Assembly: GCF_030268085.1 (NCBI RefSeq)
Contig: NZ_BSDE01000003.1
Coordinates: 434,001-498,000, forward strand
Length of the DNA: 64,000 bases
Direction of reading: 5' to 3'
DNA from: Geothrix limicola
GTDB taxonomy: Bacteria > Acidobacteriota > Holophagae > Holophagales > Holophagaceae
In this document: one piece after another, positions 18,250 to 26,244 of the stretch
Position numbering within the stretch: the first letter of the stretch is position 1
Layout of the letters: the number at the start of each line of letters is the position of its first letter
The notes under the pieces: generated by a model
Databases searched by the model: none
Seen by the model: only the letters and a program-made list of their open reading frames with translations
What the model was told of the DNA's origin: nothing
Made by a program: the position numbers and the translations under genes

Positions 18250-19599
18250 CTACTTCTTGGCTGCCTGGTACTTCTTGAGCGCCGCCTCGGCATCCAGCAC
18301 GTAGGCCGCCGGGGCCTTCTTGCCATTCAGGAAGGAGATCCACTTCTCCTGCGCCTGAATGGCCTCTTCCACCCTGCCCAGGTAGAAGTAGACCTTGGCA
18401 AGGTTGCCCAAGGGACCGATGCCCATCGCGGGGTTCTTCGTCTGCTCCTCCAGATTGACCCGGGCGATCTCCAACCAGGCCTTGCTCACGCCTTCGCCTT
18501 CGATCCAGTTGATCAACTCGTTCGCACGTTGGGGATCCTTCGCCTTGGCCGCCTCGTAGATGGCGTGGGCCCGGGCGTCGTCCACATGGATCAGGAAGGG
18601 GAAACGCCAGGCGTCGTAGTCTTTCCCCTTGTCCGTATCGAGGGCGGCGGCCTTGTCCAGGTAGGCCAGGCCGAGCTCATTCCAGCGGCGGCCCTTCTCA
18701 CGCAGTGCCAGGAGGGCTCCCGCCGCGCTCATGTAGGACTGCACCGAGGGTTCTGTGAAATCCTTCTCCAGCAAGGGCTGTACCTTGTCGGGGGCCGAGC
18801 CGGCGAGGGCCTGGATGCGGAGGGGCTTCGCCATCTGATGCACCCGCTTCAAGTCGGGGTATTTGCTCTCGGCTTCGTCGCAGAGGCGCAGTGCCGTGGC
18901 CCAGTCGTTAGCCAGGAGCGCCTTCCTGATGGGGATATCGAAGGGCTCGAAGGCCTTGGAGGCGGTCTCCCATTCCTTGGCCCTCTGCGCCACGGCGGCG
19001 ACATCCGCCTTGGCCTCCTGGAGCTTGAACGTGCCCGCGACGATCTTCTCCAGGAACTTGTCCAGCTCCGTAGGATGTCCCTCCCAGACGATGCGGCCTT
19101 CCCGATCCACGATGAAGCTCTGGGGGATGCCTTCATGCCCCCCCGCCTTCATCCATGTCTTGTCCATGAAGCTGTCGCGCGTGTCCTGGGCGACGGTGTA
19201 ACCCATCTTGTCACCCATCCCCTCCACGAACTTGGAGACCTTGGCATCCACGGCTTCGGGACTTCCAGACTCCTTGATGTTCACCCCGATGAAGGTCACC
19301 TTGCCCGCGTATTTCTTCGCCAGTTCCGTGAGGTGGGGCATGGCCGCCTTGCAGGGCCCGCACCAGGTCGCCCAGAACTCGACGACATAGAGCTCTCCCT
19401 TCTTGAGGGCCTCGACCGGCTGGCCCTTCACCCAGCGAGAGACCTTCAAGGCCGGTGCGTGGTCGCCCACCTTCAGCGTCACCGCTTGAGCCTGAGCCGG
19501 GGAAGCTTTCGGCGACTCCGCGGCGGGTAACTGGACCGCCAGCAGGCCGGCGGCCACCAGTGCCACAGCCAGTCGGCTGTTGAACAGATGTGAGGTCAT
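18250..19599 (-). CDS. TlpA-like thioredoxin-family protein with long helical C-terminal extension
   Basis: A 449-residue exported protein. A signal sequence (about residues 1-27) precedes a redoxin/TlpA domain (about 40-185) with the active site WCGPC (Cys80, Cys83) and the cis-Pro region GIPQSFIVD. The remaining 260 residues are helical and tetratricopeptide-like, with repeats such as AKVYFYLGRVEEAIQAQEKWISFL cut into two helices. The start at 19599 has GGAG six bases upstream and the signal peptide follows at once; the frame is open further upstream without family character. Likely a periplasmic thiol reductant fed by DsbD. It points leftward toward the DsbD cluster and shares its terminator. 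Confidence 0.87.
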   Translation of the reverse strand: MTSHLFNSRLAVALVAAGLLAVQLPAAESPKASPAQAQAVTLKVGDHAPALKVSRWVKGQPVEALKKGELYVVEFWATWCGPCKAAMPHLTELAKKYAGKVTFIGVNIKESGSPEAVDAKVSKFVEGMGDKMGYTVAQDTRDSFMDKTWMKAGGHEGIPQSFIVDREGRIVWEGHPTELDKFLEKIVAGTFKLQEAKADVAAVAQRAKEWETASKAFEPFDIPIRKALLANDWATALRLCDEAESKYPDLKRVHQMAKPLRIQALAGSAPDKVQPLLEKDFTEPSVQSYMSAAGALLALREKGRRWNELGLAYLDKAAALDTDKGKDYDAWRFPFLIHVDDARAHAIYEAAKAKDPQRANELINWIEGEGVSKAWLEIARVNLEEQTKNPAMGIGPLGNLAKVYFYLGRVEEAIQAQEKWISFLNGKKAPAAYVLDAEAALKKYQAAKK

Positions 19600-19715
19600 G
19601 AGTGTCTCCAGAAGATGGGCCCTCAAAGGGATCGAGAGGCTCTCATCCTGGTCCTTTTCACGCCCACACCCTTGGTCCGGTTTGAACAATGCAAACCGGG
19701 CCGGTAGGGCATCCT

Positions 19716-21218
19716 TCAGCTGCCCTGAATCGCCGTCAGCGCCCTTGCCAATCGTTCGACAGCGTCCTGAAGCTCGCCTTCGTTTGCCTGGGCGAATCCC
19801 ATGCGGAAGGCCGGCTCGGGGGTTCCGAGGAAGAAGTGGGAAGGTGAATTGAGCACAAGCCCATGGGCGCGGGCGGAGCGAATCCATGCGTCGGGATCTA
19901 TTCCTGGTCGCACGTGGATCCAGAGCCCCATGCCTCCTTCGGGAACATCGACGTCCAGGTGGTCGCCCAATCTGTCTCGGAGGAGCGCCACCAGGTGATC
20001 CCGCCGTGACATGTAGATCTTTCGTGTCTTTCGAAGGTGCCGCGCGAGCTCCCCATCCCGGATGAGGTCGGCCAGTGCCCACTCGAGCACGGGATCGCCA
20101 TGCTCGTCGAGGTTGCGCCTCACGCGAGCCAGAATGGGCGAGAGTGCGGCCGGGAACACCATGTAGCCCAATCGAAGGCCAGGCGCCAGCAGGCGGGAGA
20201 GGGATCCGATATGGAGAACCTGTCCCGTGGTGTCCTGGGCCAGCAAGGGTTCCGGGCGCTGATCCGTGTAGGTGAACTCGCCGTCGTAATCATCCTCGAC
20301 CACGGCAAGGCGGTATTTTTGAGCCAGGCTCAGGATCGCAGCCCCTCGCTTCCGCGAAAGACTCGCCCCCGTAGGGAACTGCCTGCGGGCCATGAGGAAG
20401 AGGAGCCGGATCCGCTCCCGCGTCAGCAGCTCTTCCAGTGCGATGGGATCCATACCCTCCTGATCGATGGGGACCGGCCTGAGGCCCAACCGAGCATCCC
20501 GCTGGAAGATATCCCAGGCCCCTCGATTTCCGGGGTTCTCCACCGCCGCGAGATCGTTCGGCCGGAACAGGGAATGCGCCACGAGGTTCAGGGCCCCCCG
20601 GCTGCCCCGCGTAATGAGAATCCGCTCCGGCTCCACGCGGATGCCGTGGCGCTCTGAGATCCAGGCAGCCAGGGTCTCGCGCAAGAGGGGCGTGCCGAGG
20701 GGATCCCGATCCTGGAGCAGCTTGGATCCATGGCGAAGCATGGCCCTTTGATATCCCCTCGATAATTCGACCGCCGGCGCCAGGCGCGGATCGGCGGCAC
20801 CATCGGCGAGGAGCAGGGCCCCAGATGGATGGGTGGATACGGGCTGCAGCAGGCTGGGGAGATCGAAGCCGACCGAGGTCGAGCCCTGCGTTGGTTCCGC
20901 AACCCTGGAACGCTTGGCCTGTGAGGGGAGTTCTTCCGCCACGAACGTCCCGCGGTTGGGGAGCGTCACCAGCCAACCTTGCGCTTCCAAGTCCTGGAGC
21001 GCAGAAACCACGGTCTGCCGGTGGACTCCCAGCCGATCCGCCAGGACACGTGAGCCAGGTAGAGCCGTGCCGGGTGTCAGACGGCCCTCCAGGATCGCCC
21101 GGTGCAGCGCGTTCACGATTCGCTGCCCCAACGAAAGTTCCGGGGAATCATCCAGGGTGAGAAGCAGGTCGCGTGCGCGCATGTGAACCAGGAAATTCGG
21201 GCTTGGAGAGCCATTCAT
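19716..21218 (-). CDS. MocR/PdxR-type GntR regulator with degenerate PLP site
   Basis: A 500-residue fusion of an N-terminal GntR winged helix (about 25-95, with ALPGSRVLADRLGVHRQTVV) and an aminotransferase-fold domain (about 130-495). In MocR proteins the second domain binds PLP through a lysine in a (T/S)FSK motif. Here the aligned segment reads GSLSRLLAPGLRLGY, so the lysine is replaced by Arg342. The TPSHQFPTG loop reads MARRQFPTG, and TSGSQQAL is ITRGSRGAL. DDYDGEF (about 309-315) is retained. It may therefore sense something other than PLP aldimines, or be insensitive. It is the last of three leftward genes with a kinase gene in the middle, 70 bases from the kinase stop. Confidence 0.9.
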   Translation of the reverse strand: MNGSPSPNFLVHMRARDLLLTLDDSPELSLGQRIVNALHRAILEGRLTPGTALPGSRVLADRLGVHRQTVVSALQDLEAQGWLVTLPNRGTFVAEELPSQAKRSRVAEPTQGSTSVGFDLPSLLQPVSTHPSGALLLADGAADPRLAPAVELSRGYQRAMLRHGSKLLQDRDPLGTPLLRETLAAWISERHGIRVEPERILITRGSRGALNLVAHSLFRPNDLAAVENPGNRGAWDIFQRDARLGLRPVPIDQEGMDPIALEELLTRERIRLLFLMARRQFPTGASLSRKRGAAILSLAQKYRLAVVEDDYDGEFTYTDQRPEPLLAQDTTGQVLHIGSLSRLLAPGLRLGYMVFPAALSPILARVRRNLDEHGDPVLEWALADLIRDGELARHLRKTRKIYMSRRDHLVALLRDRLGDHLDVDVPEGGMGLWIHVRPGIDPDAWIRSARAHGLVLNSPSHFFLGTPEPAFRMGFAQANEGELQDAVERLARALTAIQGS

Positions 21219-21288
21219 CCAATCATTCAGGATCGCCGTGAGTCAGCACCGCCAGTGGTCCGGGAACAGAAACGATGGGTGGTCCGGT

Positions 21289-24200
21289 TCATCCTCCTCT
21301 CAGGGCGGGCTGGGTGGCAAGCCTGTGGGCGTCCTGGATGAACGGGGCCAAAGGGTTCCGCAGGTTCCCATTCCGATGAATGGCGTCCACGAAGGCCTCC
21401 TGGGCCTGCAACGCCCAACGGCGCCTCTTTTCTGGAGCTTCCACCCGGGCCAAAGCGAGGAGCAATTCTCCCCGCATGGCGAGCACCCGCCCCAGGTGTG
21501 GCAGCCCCTCCAAGCCCTGGAAATTGGCCTGGGTGCGGATGGCACGGGCCGCCCTGTCCTGGCTGCCTGGACGGATGACTTGCAGGATCTGATCCGTCTC
21601 CTCCAGGCCCTTGCGGAGAGGTTCCGCGGCCCCTTCGGTGACCCGGCTCTCGATCAAGCAGAGTTCCGCCATGCGCAGCCTCAGGTTGAGGAGTGCCGGG
21701 GCGGATGCTTTCCGCATGGCCGCTTCCAGGGACCCTCGCGTGAGCCGGAGCAGCGGAACGGCGTCTTCTCCCACGTCATGTTTATGCCGGGCGAGGAGAA
21801 GGCTTCCTTTCGTGAGCAAATCAAGCCCTTGCGAACTGGGTCGCTGTCCTTGATCAGACCTCATCCCAGTCAGGAGAGCGTCAAGTGCCTCCCAGTCTTC
21901 GGTCCGCCCGAAGACCTTAGCCTGAAGCAACCTCAATTCAAGTTCGGTTTGATGCTCGGAAGAGGCACGCGCGCGTTCCTGCCAGATGTGTTCTGCCAGC
22001 CGAAGCGGGCCAGAGGCATCGGCACCGATCGTGTTCAGGTAATCCGCCTGAAGCAGATTCATTTGAAGAAGCTGCACGTCGGCGCGGTCCCCCGCCCCCG
22101 AATCGCCGGATTCGCCCGCAAACGCCAGATATGGCGTGGGGTCACCACCCAGCTCGAGGGCGAACTGCCCAGCCTTCAACAAAAAAACAGGAAGGATGCG
22201 CAAGGCTGAAAGCTGCAGAGATCCTTCTCTTGGATGCTCCTTCAACAGGTGCAGTGCCTCGTTCTCGAACTCAAGGGAAGCCTGTCCATGCCACTCGCAG
22301 GTTTGGGTGTAGTTGAGGATCGAGAACAGAAGTTGATCCACCAGCTCGCCGTTTCCTGTGGCGAAACTGTCGCGCATGAATGCGCGGAATTCCCGTTCAA
22401 TCGGCTCCCGGCTTAACCCGCGGCTCAATCTGAAATCCAGAGCCTCCCCGCAGAGATAGCCCGCATATACCGCGTTGAGACTTAGATTCTGGGCCGAAAC
22501 CCTCCGCCCCTGGTCGAGCCACCTTCGAGCCTGCTCCAGCACGGCCTCACGATCCAAGAGGGATTCGGTCGGAAGGCGGATCTGAATGAGGCTGGCCCGA
22601 GCCAGCCGCATGTAGATTCCGGGATGACTCGGGGCAATCCGAAGCGCCTGCTCTAAAAGGTGTCCGATCCTTTCCCGAAGCGGGCCTACTTCCGTATCAC
22701 ATGGGGGCGGCCACGCAGGTGAGGCATCGGCGGAGCGCCTCCATAGTTGATTCGCCTTTTGAGTGAGGGCATCCACTTCTTCCAACCATCCGTCGAGATC
22801 GTCAGGAAAACGGGCGCGATACATTCTGGCGAGCGCAATGGCCCGATCGGGATCAGGGTTCTCTCGGGCCCAAACCTCAGCCTGTTCCGCCAGGTGAGAA
22901 AGGCGAGCCTGGTCCGAATCTCTGCGGCCCTGCAGCATTCGGCGTGCAGGCTCCAGATACTGTTGCCGCGCGGTGTCTCGAATGCGTTCTGCGGCCACTT
23001 TGTCCTGCACCGTCCAGGCATCGGTCTGTGCTTTCCGGAAGGCCCCCAGAAGGGAGAACGCCAGCCAGGTGCGTGCGCCTTCCGTCTGGAATCCCAGGTC
23101 CCATGCGGTCTGGAATTGGCGTGCGGCAGCGGGATCCTGGGGATTCAGGAGCAGCATGGCCTGACCTAGGGCCAGGTACCCTGGCCCCTTGGAAGCGCGA
23201 CCATTGCTCTTCATTTCCGTTTCAATGGTCTTGAGGATCGTTCTGGCCTGGACCAGTTCAGGCTCGATGTCATGGGCCGGAAGTCGATAGGCGTGGTCCA
23301 GCAGGCTGCGCATATCTCCAAGGAGCTTCTGGAAGTGGTGGTCCCATTCCGCCCGTTGATAGACGTACCGGGAATACTGAATTCCGAACCCGGAACTGAC
23401 CAGGAGCGCCGTCAACCCCAGACCAATCGCCCACCCCATCCGACGGTGCCGGCGGATCCACTTCCCTGTCCGATAGAGCCAGGAGGAACCCATGACCGAT
23501 AACGCCTCACCGGCAAGGAACCGATCCAGCTCCAGGGCCAGTTCCCTTGCAGAGCCGTAGCGTGCATCGGGGTTCTTCTGCATGCAGCGGCGAACGACGG
23601 CCTCCAGATCTCTCGGGACGTTCGGCACGCGCTGTCGAAGGGGAACAGGATCTTCTTGGGAGATGCATTCGAGCAGGCGCTTGAAATCCATGGCATCGAA
23701 CGGAATGCATCCGGCGATCAGAACGTACAGCATGACGCCGAGCGAATAGACGTCCGTGTGAGGACCCAAGCGGGAAACATCCCCTGCGAGTTGCTCAGGG
23801 CTTGTGTAGGGGGGTGTCCCCATGGGACATGAATCGAAACGCTCTGCGGCGTGCGACAGGACCATTCCGAAGTCGCCCACCACCGGTTGGTAGGTTCCGT
23901 CCGCAGCGGCCTGCATCAGGATGTTGTTGAGCTTTAAATCCAAATGAACCAGACCCCGCTGGTGGGCCGCGTGAATCCCCTGGGCGATGTCCCGCATGAG
24001 CCGCAGCTTCGACGTCAGGTCCAGGGTCGGGGCCAGCCGGGCCAGGGTGGCCCCCTCCATCAGCTGCATGACGATGAAGTTCTGCCCGACCTCGTAGATC
24101 CGGCAAACATTTGGATGCTCCACCTGCGCCTGGGCGCGCGCCTCCGCGAGCGCTGTGGCATCTTTGTCCTTGAGAACCTTGAGGGCGACCTGGCGTTGCA

Positions 24201-24576
24201 GCAGCGTGTCCATGGCCTTGAACACCTGCGCCGTGGCCCCTTCACCAATGAGCACGAGGTCCCGGTAGCGGTCCCCCAGGCCCGGCAGATCACCAACGGG
24301 TGTGGGGCCTTGAAAGAGCGGGTCGACCCAGGATCCGACCTCGCCGCCGATGGCATCCCAGGCGAGGGACCTCAGGTTTTCTTCGGTCAACCGCCTCGTG
24401 CCCACGAGCGAAAGCAGCCGGTCTCCCCAGAGGCTGGTTCCTGGGATCGCAGTGCTTTGTGCTTCGCCCCGAGGCGTCTCATTTGGCTTCACATCCTGCA
24501 CGAGACCACGAGCCTGGGCCTCCTGGAGAATCCTGGATTCTAGGTCTTGGGAGAACACGATGGAAGGATACTCCAT
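21289..24576 (-). CDS. Membrane serine/threonine protein kinase with large C-terminal TPR-like domain
   Basis: A 1095-residue Hanks-type kinase. After about 100 residues of leader, the kinase domain (about 105-355) shows GEGATAQV at 111-118, VALKVL with Lys134, and HLDLKLNN with Asp213 and Asn218. It also shows GDFG with Asp235 and the GTPPYTSPEQL activation segment. The usual HRD arginine is leucine here. A single membrane helix lies at about 381-400, and the outer part (about 690 residues) is rich in helical repeats. Bacterial kinases of this plan are common in acidobacteria and often lie next to ECF sigma factors. Here they sit between two MocR-like regulators. Targets and signal are unknown. 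Confidence 0.92.
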   Translation of the reverse strand: MEYPSIVFSQDLESRILQEAQARGLVQDVKPNETPRGEAQSTAIPGTSLWGDRLLSLVGTRRLTEENLRSLAWDAIGGEVGSWVDPLFQGPTPVGDLPGLGDRYRDLVLIGEGATAQVFKAMDTLLQRQVALKVLKDKDATALAEARAQAQVEHPNVCRIYEVGQNFIVMQLMEGATLARLAPTLDLTSKLRLMRDIAQGIHAAHQRGLVHLDLKLNNILMQAAADGTYQPVVGDFGMVLSHAAERFDSCPMGTPPYTSPEQLAGDVSRLGPHTDVYSLGVMLYVLIAGCIPFDAMDFKRLLECISQEDPVPLRQRVPNVPRDLEAVVRRCMQKNPDARYGSARELALELDRFLAGEALSVMGSSWLYRTGKWIRRHRRMGWAIGLGLTALLVSSGFGIQYSRYVYQRAEWDHHFQKLLGDMRSLLDHAYRLPAHDIEPELVQARTILKTIETEMKSNGRASKGPGYLALGQAMLLLNPQDPAAARQFQTAWDLGFQTEGARTWLAFSLLGAFRKAQTDAWTVQDKVAAERIRDTARQQYLEPARRMLQGRRDSDQARLSHLAEQAEVWARENPDPDRAIALARMYRARFPDDLDGWLEEVDALTQKANQLWRRSADASPAWPPPCDTEVGPLRERIGHLLEQALRIAPSHPGIYMRLARASLIQIRLPTESLLDREAVLEQARRWLDQGRRVSAQNLSLNAVYAGYLCGEALDFRLSRGLSREPIEREFRAFMRDSFATGNGELVDQLLFSILNYTQTCEWHGQASLEFENEALHLLKEHPREGSLQLSALRILPVFLLKAGQFALELGGDPTPYLAFAGESGDSGAGDRADVQLLQMNLLQADYLNTIGADASGPLRLAEHIWQERARASSEHQTELELRLLQAKVFGRTEDWEALDALLTGMRSDQGQRPSSQGLDLLTKGSLLLARHKHDVGEDAVPLLRLTRGSLEAAMRKASAPALLNLRLRMAELCLIESRVTEGAAEPLRKGLEETDQILQVIRPGSQDRAARAIRTQANFQGLEGLPHLGRVLAMRGELLLALARVEAPEKRRRWALQAQEAFVDAIHRNGNLRNPLAPFIQDAHRLATQPALRGG

Positions 24577-24655
24577 GTCGTTCCAGGGGGCGGCCCCTGG
24601 CGCAGCGATGCGTGAATATCCGATTGCTTGAGATCAGGCATTGCGGAATCCAGGT

Positions 24656-26122
24656 TCAACGAATCAAGCGACCCAAGTGTTCGATCGCCCGGCGAGTGGT
24701 CGCCGGATCGCACGTAGAGACATTCAGCCGAAGGCAGTTGGTTCCGCGGCCATCGGGGAAGAATAGCGGCCCAGGTGCGAAGCTGATGCCGCGCTTGAGG
24801 GCTTTGGCCTGCAGATCGACAGCAGAACAATCCTCCGGGAGAACGACCCAAAGGTGCAGCCCTCCCTTGGGTTCGGAGATCTGGGTGTCGGGTGGAAAGT
24901 GCGTGACGACGGCTTCGATCATGGCCTCTTTGCGAGCCTTGATCGTGCGGCGCAACCGACCCACATGACGGCGGAAGCCGCCGGAATCAAGAAACCGTGC
25001 CACGACGGCTTGCGTGAGGGGCGCCAATGCGATGGCCTGCGATTCCTGAATGGGCGCCATTCGACGGAGAAGGGGCTCCTTTGCGATCAGGTAGCCAAGC
25101 CGCAATCCAGCGGCCAAGGATTTTGAGAAACTGCCCAATTGGATGACGTGATCCGAACCATCCAGTTGCCGATTGGACGGATGGTGAAGGCCTGAAAAGC
25201 GAAGGTCCGCATAGGTGGAGTCCTCAACGACGAGGACGCCACGGGCCCTTGTCAAGGCGAGGATGCGTTCTCGCCGCCCCCTGGGCTGGATCGTTCCGGT
25301 GGGGTTTTGGAATGTCGGTACCGTGAATAGAACCTTTGCATCGACGTATTTCAAAATGGACTCGAGGCGATCGGGATCTACGCCATGTTGATCCAAAGGC
25401 ATGGGGACGGCTTCCCGTCCAAGGGCCCGAACCAGTGCCAGGAGACCCGCCTGACCTGGGCTTTCGACCAGCACGCGGTCCCCGGGGACCGTGAAGGTTT
25501 CCAGGGTCAGAGCCAATCCTGCTTGGGCACCGGGGATCGCCCGAATTCCCCAACCCTCTTCAACCGGCTCTCCTTGGCTGGCCAACCATCGGCCGACGGC
25601 CTCAAGGTAGGGCGCAAAGCCAGCGGGTTCGGAATATTGCCAAAGTTCGGGTCCCAGTTCCCGGAGGGCCTGCCTTGTCATGCTCCGGAGTGCGTCATGC
25701 GGAAGCAGGTCGGGGGGGGCGGTTTCGGCCGAGAAATTCAATAATTCGCAATCCTGTGGCTGCTCCAGAGTCTCGCAAATCCACGAGCCGACAGCCCCTT
25801 TGCGGACGGTCGCGGATGACCCTTCAAAGGGGTGGTGGTTGGCCGTTTTCCCGCCCTGGAATTCGGGCAGTTTCGAAGCGACGAAGGTTCCTCGCCCATT
25901 GAAGGTCTGAACCCATCCTGCATGCTTCAAACCTGCCAAGGCCTTCAACACCGTGAGTCGGTTGACGCCGTGATGGCGGGCCAGTTCCGACACCGTGGGA
26001 AGCTGGCTTTCGGGCTTCCACAGCCCCTGTTGGATCAGTGTGCGGATTCGCCTCCGGAGCTGGATGTACAGAGGGCTCGCCATCTCAGGTTCGAGCATCG
26101 AATTGCTCAAGGCGTTGGTCAT
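24656..26122 (-). CDS. MocR/PdxR-type GntR regulator with intact PLP lysine
   Basis: A 488-residue regulator with a GntR winged helix (about 15-85: LPTVSELARHHGVNRLTVL) joined to an aminotransferase-like domain. The PLP lysine is Lys334 in QLGSFSKSLAAGLRLGY, and the substrate loop PTFQNPTG is at 269-276, with VVEDSTYADLRF before the lysine. It should therefore bind PLP, unlike its relative downstream. Typical targets of the family are vitamin B6 or amino-acid genes, none of which are recognisable nearby. Its stop is 79 bases before the kinase start. Confidence 0.92.
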   Translation of the reverse strand: MTNALSNSMLEPEMASPLYIQLRRRIRTLIQQGLWKPESQLPTVSELARHHGVNRLTVLKALAGLKHAGWVQTFNGRGTFVASKLPEFQGGKTANHHPFEGSSATVRKGAVGSWICETLEQPQDCELLNFSAETAPPDLLPHDALRSMTRQALRELGPELWQYSEPAGFAPYLEAVGRWLASQGEPVEEGWGIRAIPGAQAGLALTLETFTVPGDRVLVESPGQAGLLALVRALGREAVPMPLDQHGVDPDRLESILKYVDAKVLFTVPTFQNPTGTIQPRGRRERILALTRARGVLVVEDSTYADLRFSGLHHPSNRQLDGSDHVIQLGSFSKSLAAGLRLGYLIAKEPLLRRMAPIQESQAIALAPLTQAVVARFLDSGGFRRHVGRLRRTIKARKEAMIEAVVTHFPPDTQISEPKGGLHLWVVLPEDCSAVDLQAKALKRGISFAPGPLFFPDGRGTNCLRLNVSTCDPATTRRAIEHLGRLIR

Positions 26123-26190
26123 GCTTGATGCCTTTCAAATAGAACTGGCGCTGTTGTCAGTCCCCGGATCCGTGGCTGTTCCATGCACGT

Positions 26191-26225
26191 CGCACCCCGG
26201 GGCAGATGGGCCGCCCCGGGGTGCG
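26191..26225 (-). terminator. Strong GC hairpin downstream of the TonB receptor gene
   Basis: CGCACCCCGGGGC (26191-26203) and GCCCCGGGGTGCG (26213-26225) form a perfect 13-base stem around a 9-base loop. It begins 20 bases after the receptor stop codon on the - strand. No T-tract follows, so it could act with Rho or as an mRNA 3' end stabiliser. Confidence 0.65.
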
Positions 26226-26244
26226 ATGACACGAACAGAAGCGA

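Noticed and set aside
21289-24576. Idea that the kinase is a pseudokinase because HRD reads HLD
   Set aside because: The catalytic Asp213, Lys134, Asn218 and DFG Asp235 are all present; only the arginine is changed.
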